Shown piece by piece: positions 36,586-45,336 of a stretch of DNA of 64,000 nt; position 1 is the stretch's first letter, and the number at the start of each line of letters is the position of its first letter. The stretch covers positions 3,377,501 to 3,441,500 of the forward strand of contig NZ_CP106881.1 in NCBI RefSeq assembly GCF_023634805.2, in the 5' to 3' direction. Position numbers and translations under genes: made by a program. Origin of the DNA: Comamonas endophytica (GTDB lineage: Bacteria > Pseudomonadota > Gammaproteobacteria > Burkholderiales > Burkholderiaceae_C). Under the pieces are notes generated by a model that was not told the origin of the DNA, ran no database searches, and saw only the letters and a list, made by a program, of their open reading frames with translations.

Positions 36586-39500
36586 ATGGCACAGTTCTTC
36601 ATCAACCGGCCCATCTTCGCCTGGGTCATCTCCATCGTCATCATGCTCGCGGGCGCGATGTCGATCTTCACGCTGCCGCTCGAGCAGTACCCCGACATCG
36701 CGCCGCCGCGCGTGACCATCAACGCCACCTATACCGGCGCCTCGGCCGAGACCGTCGAGAACTCGGTCACCCAGCTCATCGAGCAGCAGCTCAAGGGCAT
36801 CGACAACCTGCTCTACATGGGCTCGTCCAGCGACCAGTCGGGACGTTCGCGCACCACGCTGACCTTTGCCCCCGGCACCGACATCGACGTGGCGCAGGTG
36901 CAGGTGCAGAACAAGCTGCAGTCGGCCATGAACCGCCTGCCCGAGGCCGTCAAGAGCCGCGGCGTGTTCGTCAACAAGGGCGGCAACGACTTCCTGACCA
37001 CCTACAGCTTCACCTCGCCCGATCCGAATGTCAGCCAGGTGGACATCGGCGACTACCTGACCAGCAATGTGGTCGATGTGATCGGCCGCGTCGACGGCGT
37101 GGGCGACATCCAGGTGTTCGGCACCGGCTATGCGATGCGCATCTGGCTCGATCCCGCCAAGCTGCAGAAGTACGCGCTGATGCCCTCGGACGTGATCACG
37201 GCGCTGAACAACCAGAACGCGCAGGTCTCGGCCGGCCAGCTGGGCGCGCTGCCGGCGGTGGCCGACCAGCAGCTCAACGCCACCATCACCGCGCGCACCA
37301 AGCTCAAGACGGTGGACGAGTTCGAGGCCATCCTGCTCAAGTCTTCGCCCGATGGCGCGGCGGTGCTGCTCAAGGACGTGGCCCGGGTCGAGCTGGGCGC
37401 GGACAACCTGAGCATCACCTCGCGCCTCAATGGCCGCCCCGGCGCAGGCATGGGCATCGTGCTGGCCGACGGCGCCAACGCCACGGCCGTGTCCGACGCC
37501 GTCAACGCCAAGCTGGCGGAGATGCAGCCCTTCTTCCCCAATGACCTGAAGGTCACCATCAGCTCGGACTCGACGCCCTTCGTGCGCGCCTCCATCGAGG
37601 AGGTGGTCAAGGCGCTGTTCGAGGCGATGCTGCTGGTCGTGGTTGTCATGTTCCTGTTCCTGCAGAACCTGCGCGCCACGCTGATTCCGGCAATTGCCGT
37701 GCCGGTGGTGCTGCTGGGCACCTTCGGCGTGCTGTCGGTGGCCGGGTTCTCGATCAACACGCTGACCATGTTCGGCCTGGTGCTGGCGATCGGCCTGCTG
37801 GTCGACGATGCGATCGTGGTGGTGGAGAACGTCGAACGCGTGATGAGCGAGGAGGGCCTGTCGCCCAAGGAGGCCACGCGCAAGTCGATGGCCGAGATCA
37901 CGCCGGCGCTGATCGGCATCACGCTGACGCTGTCGGCGGTGTTCATCCCCATGGCTTTCTTCGGTGGCTCGACGGGCGTGATCTACCGCCAGTTCTCGAT
38001 CACCATCGTCTCGGCCATGGTGCTGTCGGTGTTCGTGGCGCTGACGCTCACGCCGGCGCTCTGCGCGACGCTGCTCAAGCCGGTGGAAAAGGGCCATGGC
38101 CACGGCCACGCCGGCCCGCCGCGCAGCGGGTTGCGCGGCGGCATGGATCGCTTCTTCGTGGCCTTCAACCGCGGCTTCGACTACAGCTCCGACAAGGCAC
38201 AGAGCACAGTAGGCCGGTTGCTCTCGCGCAGCAAACGCATGGCGCTGGTGTTCCTGCTGATCTGCGCGGGCACCGCCTTCCTGTTCACCAAGCTGCCCAC
38301 CTCCTTCCTGCCGACCGAGGACCAGGGCTACATGCAGGTGCAGATCACGCTGCCCTCGGGTGGCACCGACGCGCGGCTGCAGGCGGTGATGAGCGAGGTG
38401 CAGAAGTACTTCGCCGAGCAGCCTGACGTGGTGAGCTTCAACTCGATCACGGGTCTCAGCGGCGACCAGGCCTCGGCGCGCGGCTTCGTGCTGCTGCGCA
38501 ACTGGGCCGAGCGCAAGGGCGAGGGGCAGAGCGCCGACGCCATCGCGCGCAAGGCCACCAAGGACCTGAGCCGGTTGCGCGACGCGCGCATCTTCGTCAT
38601 GCTGCCGCCCGCGGTGCGCGGCCTGGGCTCGAACGCCGGTTTCAACTTCCAGCTCAAGGACCTCAACGGCCTGGGCCACGATGCGCTGGTCGCCGCCCGC
38701 GACCAGGTGCTGGCGCTGGCGCAGGGCGAATCCCTGGTGCAGAACGTGCGCACCAACAACCTCGACGATACCTCGCAGCTGGGCGTGACCATCGACGACC
38801 GCAAGGCGGCGGCGCTGGGCGTGAGCACGGCGAACATCAACAGCGTACTGTCGGCGGCGATGGGCGGGGTCTATGTCAACGACTTCCTCAACAACGGCCG
38901 CGTCAAGCGCGTGTATGTGCAGGGCGACGCGCCCTACCGCATGCTGCCGCAGGACATAGGCCAGTGGACGGTACGCAACGACAAGGGCGAGATGGTGCCG
39001 TTCTCGGCCTTCTCCTCGACCAGCTGGACCTATGGCTCGCCGCAGCTGCAGCGCTACAACGGCAGCCCCAGCTATGAATTCGTCGGCGACGCCGCCCCCG
39101 GCGTGAGCTCCGGCGACGCCATGGATGCGATCGAGCGCATCATGCAGCAGATGCCGGTGGGCATCGGCTACGAATGGACCGGCGCCTCCTACCAGGAGCG
39201 GCTGTCGGGCGCGCAGGCGCCGCTGCTGTATGCCATCTCGGTGCTGTTCGTGTTCCTGTGCCTGGCCGCGCTCTATGAAAGCTGGACGGTGCCGCTGGCG
39301 GTGATCCTGGCCGTGCCGCTGGGCGTGGTGGGGGCGCTGGCCTTCACCGGCCTGCGCGGCATGAGCAACGACGTGTACTTCCAGGTGGGGCTGCTGACCA
39401 CGGTGGGGCTGGCGTCGAAGAACGCGATCCTGATCGTGGAATTCGCCACCCAGCTGCAGGAGCAGGGGCGCAACCTGCGCGACGCCACCGTCGAGGCGGT

Positions 39501-39765
39501 GCGCCTGCGGCTGCGGCCCATCCTGATGACCTCGCTGGCCTTTGGCTTCGGCGTGCTGCCGCTGGCCATCGGCTCGGGCGCCGGCGCGGGCGGCCGCCAG
39601 GCGATCGGCACGGCGGTGCTGGGCGGCACGGTGTTCTCCACGGTACTGGGCATCTTCTTCGTGCCGGTGTTCTTCCTGCTGGTGCGCAGCTGGTTCAAGT
39701 CGCGCGGGCGTGGGACGGAAACTGCCGCCAGCGGCGAAGAAAGCAATGTGAAGGGCGCGGCATGA
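36586..39765 (+). CDS. RND efflux pump inner-membrane transporter (HAE1, AcrB/MexB family)
   Basis: A proton-driven multidrug transporter of 1059 residues. It begins MAQFFINRPIFAWVISIVIMLAG; the proton-relay aspartates are in AIGLLVDDAIVVVENVERVM and the partner Lys in GLASKNAILIVEFATQ. Porter-domain blocks such as NVSQVDIGDYLTSNV and GYMQVQITLPSGGTDAR are present. ATG 36586 matches the family start. It is complete, and overlaps the outer-membrane channel gene by 4 nt. Confidence 0.96.
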   Translation: MAQFFINRPIFAWVISIVIMLAGAMSIFTLPLEQYPDIAPPRVTINATYTGASAETVENSVTQLIEQQLKGIDNLLYMGSSSDQSGRSRTTLTFAPGTDIDVAQVQVQNKLQSAMNRLPEAVKSRGVFVNKGGNDFLTTYSFTSPDPNVSQVDIGDYLTSNVVDVIGRVDGVGDIQVFGTGYAMRIWLDPAKLQKYALMPSDVITALNNQNAQVSAGQLGALPAVADQQLNATITARTKLKTVDEFEAILLKSSPDGAAVLLKDVARVELGADNLSITSRLNGRPGAGMGIVLADGANATAVSDAVNAKLAEMQPFFPNDLKVTISSDSTPFVRASIEEVVKALFEAMLLVVVVMFLFLQNLRATLIPAIAVPVVLLGTFGVLSVAGFSINTLTMFGLVLAIGLLVDDAIVVVENVERVMSEEGLSPKEATRKSMAEITPALIGITLTLSAVFIPMAFFGGSTGVIYRQFSITIVSAMVLSVFVALTLTPALCATLLKPVEKGHGHGHAGPPRSGLRGGMDRFFVAFNRGFDYSSDKAQSTVGRLLSRSKRMALVFLLICAGTAFLFTKLPTSFLPTEDQGYMQVQITLPSGGTDARLQAVMSEVQKYFAEQPDVVSFNSITGLSGDQASARGFVLLRNWAERKGEGQSADAIARKATKDLSRLRDARIFVMLPPAVRGLGSNAGFNFQLKDLNGLGHDALVAARDQVLALAQGESLVQNVRTNNLDDTSQLGVTIDDRKAAALGVSTANINSVLSAAMGGVYVNDFLNNGRVKRVYVQGDAPYRMLPQDIGQWTVRNDKGEMVPFSAFSSTSWTYGSPQLQRYNGSPSYEFVGDAAPGVSSGDAMDAIERIMQQMPVGIGYEWTGASYQERLSGAQAPLLYAISVLFVFLCLAALYESWTVPLAVILAVPLGVVGALAFTGLRGMSNDVYFQVGLLTTVGLASKNAILIVEFATQLQEQGRNLRDATVEAVRLRLRPILMTSLAFGFGVLPLAIGSGAGAGGRQAIGTAVLGGTVFSTVLGIFFVPVFFLLVRSWFKSRGRGTETAASGEESNVKGAA

Positions 39766-41234
39766 CGATGGCAAACAAGAACCTGCGCCGGCTGCATGGC
39801 CTGGCTTGCGCCGCCGCAGTGGCTGCTGCGCTGACGGGCTGCGCGAATTTCGCGCCGCCCCATGCGACGCCCGCCGGCATGGTGCCTGCCGAGGTGGGCC
39901 TGGGCGGCGCGCCCGCCCAGGCCACGCCCGCGGCGCTCGATGCGGCGCAGGCACTGGCCTGGGTGCAGTCGCCCGGGCTGCGCGAGGCGCTGGCGCTGGC
40001 GCTGTCGAACAACCGCGATCTGCGCGTGGCCGTGGCCAATATCGAGCGCGCACGTGCGCAGTACGGCGTTGCCCAGGCGGATCTGCTGCCCAGCGTCAGC
40101 GCCAATGCGCAGGCCAATCGCAACCGCACCGCGGCCGATCTGACGAATACCGGGCGTTCCGCCACGAACACGCAGTACACCGCGCAGCTGGCGATGACCA
40201 GCTACGAAATCGATTTCTGGGGCCGGGTGCGCAATCTCAACGAAGCCGCGCTGCAGGCCTTCCTGCAGACGGGCGAGAACCAGCGCAACGTGCAGCTGAC
40301 GCTGATGGCCGACGTTGCCAATGCCTGGCTGACGCTGGCCGCCGACCAGGCGCGGCTTTCGCTTGCCGAGCAGACGCTGGGCGCGCGCCGCCAGTCGTTT
40401 GCGCTGACCGAGCGCATGCATGAGCTGGGCTCGACCTCGGGGCTGGTGCTGGAGCAGAACCGCACGACGGTCGATGCCGCGCGCGCCGATGTCGCCAGCT
40501 TCAACAGCCAGGTGGAGCGCGACCGCAATCTGCTGCAGCTGCTGGTGGGCGGGCCGCTGCCGGCTTCCGCCTTGCCCGCGCCGCTGCAGCTCACCTCCAC
40601 AACCCCGGCGGCGGCGCTGCTGCCGCTGCCCGTGCCGTTGCCTTCGAGCGTGCTGCTAGAGCGCCCCGATGTGCGCGCCGCCGAAATGCAGCTGCGCGCC
40701 GCCAACGCCAATATCGGCGCGGCGCGCGCGGCGCTGTTTCCCACCATCAGCCTGACGGCTTCGGTGGGCACGGGCAGCAACGAGCTGTCGGGCCTGTTCG
40801 GCAGCGGCAACGGCACCTGGAGCTTCGTGCCGCTGGTGCGCCTGCCGATCTTCGATGGCGGGCGCAACCGCGCCAACGTGGCGGTGGCCGAAGCCAGCCA
40901 GCAGGTGGCGCTGGCGCAGTACGAGAAGGCGGTGCAGACGGCCTTCCGGGAAACCGCCGACGCGCTGGCCGACCGCGCGCAGTGGGCCGAACGGCTCGAT
41001 GCCCAGGCTTCGCTGGTGGCTTCCACGCGCCGCACCTTCGAGCTGTCGGATGCGCGCTTCCGGTCAGGCGTGGACAACTACCTGTCGGTGCTCGATGCGC
41101 AGCGCAGCCTGTATGCGGCGCAGCAGACGCAGATCAGCCTGCAGCTGCAGGAACAGATCAACCGCGTGACGCTGGTGAAGGTGCTGGGCGGAGCGGCGGC
41201 CGTCGCCGCGCCCGCGGCGCCGGTCAGCCCCTGA
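39762..41234 (+). CDS. RND efflux outer-membrane channel lipoprotein (NodT/OprM family)
   Basis: The TolC-like exit duct, 490 residues. A lipobox (AALTGC) follows a signal peptide of about 27 residues. Duplicated outer-membrane-efflux repeats are seen: LREALALALSNNRDLRVAVANIERARAQYGVAQADLLPSVS and the mirrored RAAEMQLRAANANIGAARAALFPTISLTAS, with SYEIDFWGRVRNLNEAALQAF. It overlaps the pump stop by ATGA and its own 3' end overlaps the convergent DUF72 gene by 11 bp. Confidence 0.94.
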   Translation: MTMANKNLRRLHGLACAAAVAAALTGCANFAPPHATPAGMVPAEVGLGGAPAQATPAALDAAQALAWVQSPGLREALALALSNNRDLRVAVANIERARAQYGVAQADLLPSVSANAQANRNRTAADLTNTGRSATNTQYTAQLAMTSYEIDFWGRVRNLNEAALQAFLQTGENQRNVQLTLMADVANAWLTLAADQARLSLAEQTLGARRQSFALTERMHELGSTSGLVLEQNRTTVDAARADVASFNSQVERDRNLLQLLVGGPLPASALPAPLQLTSTTPAAALLPLPVPLPSSVLLERPDVRAAEMQLRAANANIGAARAALFPTISLTASVGTGSNELSGLFGSGNGTWSFVPLVRLPIFDGGRNRANVAVAEASQQVALAQYEKAVQTAFRETADALADRAQWAERLDAQASLVASTRRTFELSDARFRSGVDNYLSVLDAQRSLYAAQQTQISLQLQEQINRVTLVKVLGGAAAVAAPAAPVSP

Positions 41235-42279
41235 CGCCGGCGCCGCCTTCGAGCACCGCCTCGGCCAGCAACGCGATCGAGCGCGGCGCGCAGCCCTCGG
41301 CATCGTTGCTCACGGTGACATAGGCGCGCTGTCCGGCTCCCGTGACGCCGGCAATGGTGCGCGCCAGCAGCGCGCGCGTGTGCGGGTCGGGCGAGACGAT
41401 CTGGTTGAAGGGCGCATGCGCCTTTTGCGCATCCTCATAGCCATAGGGGCCGAAGCGCCGGTTCAGGTTCCAGCGGCACACCAGCGGGCCAGGCCACAGC
41501 GAGCGCAGCAGCGGCAGCTGTTCCTCGATGGGCGGCATCTTGCCGTGCAGCCCCAGGCAGAACGTGGCGCCCGCGGCGCGCAGCACCTGGGCGAATGCCG
41601 GCACCAGCAGCTCCGGATCGCGCACCTCGACGGCAACGATGACTTGCGGATGCTGCGCCAGCTGCAGGCGCACGCGCTCAAGCAGTGCCTGCAGCCGCGC
41701 AAACAGGTCCGTGGGCCGTGTCAGCCAGTCCCAGGTCAATGGGCTGAGCTGGAACACCAGCACGCCCAGCTTGCCGCCCAGGCCTTCGAGCGCGGGCTCG
41801 ACAAACGAGGCGACGGCCAGCTCGGCGTCGAGAAAGGCGGGGTTGGTCTCGCGCCCACGGCCGTCTTCGGCGCGCACCAGTGCGTCGGTGACGACGGAGG
41901 GGCATTTGACGACGAAGCTGAAGTCCGCGGGCGACTGGCCTGCATAGCCTGCGTATTGGCTCACGGTGAGCGGGCGCCAGAAGCTGCGGTCGATGCAGAC
42001 CGTGCGCAGCAGCGGATGCTGCGCATAGGCCGTGAGCCCGTTCTTGGCCAGCACGCTCGGGTCATAGGGGCCGTCCCACACCAGGCCCTCCCACCCCGGA
42101 TAGGACCAGGTCGAGCCGCCCATGCGCAGCAGGGGCGGCAGGGCGGCGGCCATTTCCACCAGCTGCCCGGGCACCGGCGCAGCGCCCGGCACGGTGGCGC
42201 CGGCGTGGGCCGGGCCGGCCGCGGCCCTGGCCGGCGGCGTCGGGGCGGGGGGCAGATCGTCGAACAGCGAATCTTGCAT
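41224..42279 (-). CDS. DUF72 domain protein
   Basis: A 351-residue TIM-barrel-like DUF72 (YecE) protein of unknown biochemical role. Typical blocks are GGSTWSYPGWEGLVW, FSFVVKCPSVVT, GVLVFQLSP, VAVEVRDPELL and RWNLNRRFGPYGYEDA. The N-terminal 45 residues are Pro/Ala-rich and disordered (MQDSLFDDLPPAPTPPARA). Start ATG is at 42277-42279. It converges on the RND channel gene. Confidence 0.88.
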   Translation of the reverse strand: MQDSLFDDLPPAPTPPARAAAGPAHAGATVPGAAPVPGQLVEMAAALPPLLRMGGSTWSYPGWEGLVWDGPYDPSVLAKNGLTAYAQHPLLRTVCIDRSFWRPLTVSQYAGYAGQSPADFSFVVKCPSVVTDALVRAEDGRGRETNPAFLDAELAVASFVEPALEGLGGKLGVLVFQLSPLTWDWLTRPTDLFARLQALLERVRLQLAQHPQVIVAVEVRDPELLVPAFAQVLRAAGATFCLGLHGKMPPIEEQLPLLRSLWPGPLVCRWNLNRRFGPYGYEDAQKAHAPFNQIVSPDPHTRALLARTIAGVTGAGQRAYVTVSNDAEGCAPRSIALLAEAVLEGGAGVRG

Positions 42280-42430
42280 AGGCTCCAGCGGTGTTTGTCC
42301 GGATTGTAGGAACTTCACGCCGCCGATGCGCCTTCGGACAGGTGGCGGCAGCAACGGAGGATGGAACTTTTGTTGCGTGATGTTACTAACCAGCGTCTCC
42401 TGCCTTTCCACCAAACCATGGAACCCTGCC

Positions 42431-42862
42431 ATGAGCCTTGACCGCTATCACTCGTTGCTTCATGCCTATGGCTGCGGAAGCGGGGCGGAGGTGACGCAGG
42501 TCATGGTGGGTACGCAGCTTATCCATCTTCACTATGCCGCGGATGACGAGGACGTGCAGGATGACTGCCTCATGGCACGCACCGATGTGCTGTTTCTGCC
42601 GCACGCGCCCACGGCGCGGGTTTGCCGGACGCTGCTGCAGGCCAATGCCTTCTGGTCGGGAATCCAGGGCGGAGCGCTGGGCCTGCGCGGCAGCCAGGTC
42701 GTCATGCTGAGCGTATCGCAGTACCTGAGGGCATTGAATGCCGACAGCCTGGCGCTGCTGCTGCAGGACATGGCGGAGGACGCGCGGCGCTGGGCGGTCG
42801 TCCTGCAGATGCCGGACAGCGCCAAGCCGCGCGCGCCGTGGGACCCTGGCGTACTGGCATGA
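42431..42862 (+). CDS. CesT-family type III secretion chaperone
   Basis: A 143-residue small protein with the CesT/Tir-chaperone pattern: N-terminal helix, strands, the block LLQANAFWSGIQGGALGLRGSQVVMLSVSQYL, then a terminal helix ADSLALLLQDMAEDARRWAVVLQ. Such proteins dimerise and bind effector N-termini before secretion. ATG 42431 is the first Met after the divergent DUF72 promoter region; its ribosome site is weak (GGAA). The stop overlaps a second chaperone gene by ATGA. Confidence 0.78.
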   Translation: MSLDRYHSLLHAYGCGSGAEVTQVMVGTQLIHLHYAADDEDVQDDCLMARTDVLFLPHAPTARVCRTLLQANAFWSGIQGGALGLRGSQVVMLSVSQYLRALNADSLALLLQDMAEDARRWAVVLQMPDSAKPRAPWDPGVLA

Positions 42863-43269
42863 ACACCGCAGAAGTTTCTCCCATGCCTGCGCTTGAATCC
42901 TATGCATTGCTGCTGCAGGGCCTCGCGGCGCAGGCGGGGCTCGATGCCGGCCAACTGCTGGCCAGCGAGGAAATCGTCATCGACGGCGTGGCCGTCGCCC
43001 TGTCGCAGGCAGGCGCCTGCCTGCAGTGCGTCTGCGAAGTGGCGCAACTGCCGCTCGAGCCGCCGCAGGAATTGCTGCATTTGCTGCTGCAAGCCAATAC
43101 GTTGGGGGCGCCCACGCGGGGCGCGACCCTGGGCCTGCTGGCAAGCCGCGATGCCCTGGTGCTGGCCAGGCGGATTCCGCTCGATTCCTCGGCGCAGCTC
43201 GCGGCCCGCACCTGCCGCGATCTGGCCGCCATGTCGGTGCTGTGGGCGGCAGTGCTGCCGCAAACCTGA
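42859..43269 (+). CDS. Second CesT-family type III secretion chaperone
   Basis: A 136-residue paralogue-type chaperone with the clearest family signature: PPQELLHLLLQANTLGAPTRGATLGLLASRDALVLARRIPLDSSAQ, ending in a helix (TCRDLAAMSVLWAAVLPQ). The first half (LLQGLAAQAGLDAGQLLASEEIVIDGVAVALS) matches the helix-strand opening of the fold. Translationally coupled to the first chaperone by a 4-nt overlap, suggesting a heterodimer or two effectors. The next gene starts 40 nt downstream. Confidence 0.8.
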   Translation: MNTAEVSPMPALESYALLLQGLAAQAGLDAGQLLASEEIVIDGVAVALSQAGACLQCVCEVAQLPLEPPQELLHLLLQANTLGAPTRGATLGLLASRDALVLARRIPLDSSAQLAARTCRDLAAMSVLWAAVLPQT

Positions 43270-43309
43270 GCCGCGCCGGTCCGATTGACTTGTTGGTTAC
43301 AGGAATTCG

Positions 43310-43960
43310 ATGAACCTTCCCATTCAGCGCCAGGGGCCCAGCAGTGCGTGGAGCGGCGTTCGCGTCGAGGCAGGCGACACGCCGGCCAGATCCGCAGCAG
43401 CTGCCGGCCCGGGCGATATATCCGCCACAGACCGAGCCATAGCGCACGGCTTCTTCGTCGCAGTGGGAGACGGCACGCAAAAGCAGGCCTTGGCGCGGGA
43501 GGCGGCAGCCTGCCGCGAAGCCATGACGTCAGCACTTGGTGCCGCCTTGCTGGCCGCCGAGCGCTCGGGCCATCGTCCGGCCGAGACGGACGCCAAGAAA
43601 ACTCCGGGGACGCGACCACAGGCCACGCCAGCGGTGGTGGCAGCCGAAGTCGCGCGCCAGGAAAAATCGCTGGCTGCGGTTTTGAAGTCGGCTTTCGGCA
43701 AGGTCGCTGATCGGGCCGGCGACGAAATGCGCAGATCATGGCCGAAGCTGATGGAGAAGGGCGTGGAATTCGGGCTGCGGAAGATGACCAGCGTGGCATT
43801 GCAGCTCGGTCCAGGCGTGGAGCCGCAAATCGCCGATGAACTCGCCAAAATAGCGCTGCCTTGGGTGGTCTCTGGCGCAGTCAACGTGGGCATGGCCATG
43901 AAATCGCATATCGAAGGTCTGCTGGAGCGCGCCGCGCCGTCAGCATCCCCGACGCGATAA
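43310..43960 (+). CDS. Unrecognised protein, candidate type III effector
   Basis: 216 residues, no family recognised. AGGAA lies just before ATG 43310. The first 60 residues are Ser/Ala/Gly/Pro-rich and probably disordered (MNLPIQRQGPSSAWSG), as in type III signals; the middle is Ala/Glu helical; the C-terminal half (KSAFGKVADRAGDEMRRSWPKLMEKGVEFGLRKM, then LAKIALPWVVSGAVNVGMAM) is amphipathic to hydrophobic. No catalytic motif found. Position directly after two chaperone genes is the main reason to propose an effector or chaperone cargo. Confidence 0.6.
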   Translation: MNLPIQRQGPSSAWSGVRVEAGDTPARSAAAAGPGDISATDRAIAHGFFVAVGDGTQKQALAREAAACREAMTSALGAALLAAERSGHRPAETDAKKTPGTRPQATPAVVAAEVARQEKSLAAVLKSAFGKVADRAGDEMRRSWPKLMEKGVEFGLRKMTSVALQLGPGVEPQIADELAKIALPWVVSGAVNVGMAMKSHIEGLLERAAPSASPTR

Positions 43961-44149
43961 CAGGCCGCAGCGGCGACGCGTGTCGGTTGCGCTTCGACAC
44001 AATTTCGGTCACCGGTACGGCTATTGCATCAAAGGCGCTTACACGCTCTCGCGCTGGCCGCTTCGGCCGCTCGCGGTAGGAGCATGCAACACGGCGTCGC
44101 GAACGAAAATCCTGGTGCAGACATCCATTTCAACGAAACGGAAGCAGAT

Positions 44150-45178
44150 ATGAGCATTGCTCCTTTAAGCAAGGCATTGACAGCGGCAGGCGCCCATCAG
44201 ATTTCCAGCGAAAGTCTGTTCAAGCCGTTGAAGACGACGCTCGACAAAATAATCAATGTGATCACGCTAGGCATCTATGGTGCTTACAAGAATGACGTTG
44301 CTTCGGAGACGAAAAATGCACTTCTTGATCTGGGAAAGGCTCTTGTCAAGTGGAATCCTGATGCTCCGGATATTCCTGTGGAGCTGAAGATCGACAACAG
44401 AGATTACGAAATATCCGACATGCCCAATGGCGGATTGCGACTGGTGGATTGCGCCAGCGGAGAAAAAATCGAGATTGACGGCGTGAGCCTGGCCTCGATG
44501 CGAGACATGATCTTGTCAGATCTCATGAACCATCCCGATTTTTCGCAAGCCATGGAGCAGCGGTTCTATGAGGATGCGACGGTGCATGTGGACTTCGTCG
44601 GACTGAAGCAGGAGCGCGCCAACGCCTGCGGCGAAGCCAGCCGGAACATGATCCTTGCCTACCATGGCGTCGATTACGCGCCAGCCACGAATTCACGCAA
44701 TATATTTGCTGGTATCGATAAGGACGAACTGGTCCTGGAAATGCGCGGCAAAGGATTGACCAGCTTGCCTTTGCACGCCAACGAACATGATGGCTACACC
44801 TCCGAACAGATACGGGCGGGGCTGAAAAACGGACCATTGCTGTGTGAACTCACCGGTCATTTCGTGATCGTTCATGGCGTCAACACGATGTTCGATCGCG
44901 TCGATATATTTTGTCCTTTGCTGGGAAACCGTTCGGCCAGTTTGGCGGATTTCAATTCCCACCTGGATTGGGCGCAGGATGTCGGCAAGGCGCCGTTGAC
45001 CGCTTTCAGGAAAACCGATGCGCATGCTGACGACACGGCCGGTGGTTTCGGGAAAAGGCATGATGCAGATTCGTCGTCCGGCATCATCGACAGATTGGGT
45101 GTCGGCTTGCTTGCCACGGGTTTCGCCATCGGCAACAGTTGGCTCAAGAGCCTCGAGGATTTCGCCGATACGATGTGA
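44150..45178 (+). CDS. Papain-like cysteine protease, candidate type III effector
   Basis: 342 residues from ATG 44150 (GGAAG upstream); ATG 44084 has AGGAG only 1 nt away and is less likely. The N-terminus is Ser/Ala-rich, followed by a hydrophobic helix (IINVITLGIYGAY, about 35-47). The putative protease core has Gln154 and Cys160 (QERANACGEAS, the papain Gln-to-Cys spacing of 6), His237 in TGHFVIVHGV, and a VDIFCPLLGN stretch where related enzymes have an acidic DP. A hydrophobic segment lies near the C-terminus. G+C is low: 27 of 60 at 44281-44340, against 42 of 60 at 45481-45540. Confidence 0.7.
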   Translation: MSIAPLSKALTAAGAHQISSESLFKPLKTTLDKIINVITLGIYGAYKNDVASETKNALLDLGKALVKWNPDAPDIPVELKIDNRDYEISDMPNGGLRLVDCASGEKIEIDGVSLASMRDMILSDLMNHPDFSQAMEQRFYEDATVHVDFVGLKQERANACGEASRNMILAYHGVDYAPATNSRNIFAGIDKDELVLEMRGKGLTSLPLHANEHDGYTSEQIRAGLKNGPLLCELTGHFVIVHGVNTMFDRVDIFCPLLGNRSASLADFNSHLDWAQDVGKAPLTAFRKTDAHADDTAGGFGKRHDADSSSGIIDRLGVGLLATGFAIGNSWLKSLEDFADTM

Positions 45179-45336
45179 TCGGCGGAGCGTGGCCGGCGGC
45201 GATGGCACCTGCTTGCCCCAGCGGTCGCAGGCGCAAGGCTTGCGGCCGTAGTGGCCCGGCTGTCTGGTCGCTGGTGCTGCCTCCTATGGCACACTCGAAG
45301 GCTTTACTTGATCCATCGCCGCGGGGCGGGTAGCGC

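Noticed and set aside
36406..40053. Very long minus-strand open frame opposite the RND genes
   Set aside because: Typical of high-GC antisense: His/Arg/Gln-rich, no domain, fully covered by well-supported genes on the other strand. The same applies to long frames at 17404-19683, 33876-36728, 45304-48093 and 49021-52005.
42280..44149. PIP-box (TTCG-N16-TTCG) or hrp-box promoter for the type III-like genes
   Set aside because: Looked for by eye. The only close TTCG pair, near 44000, has the wrong spacing, and the GGAAC motif lacks a correctly spaced CCAC partner.
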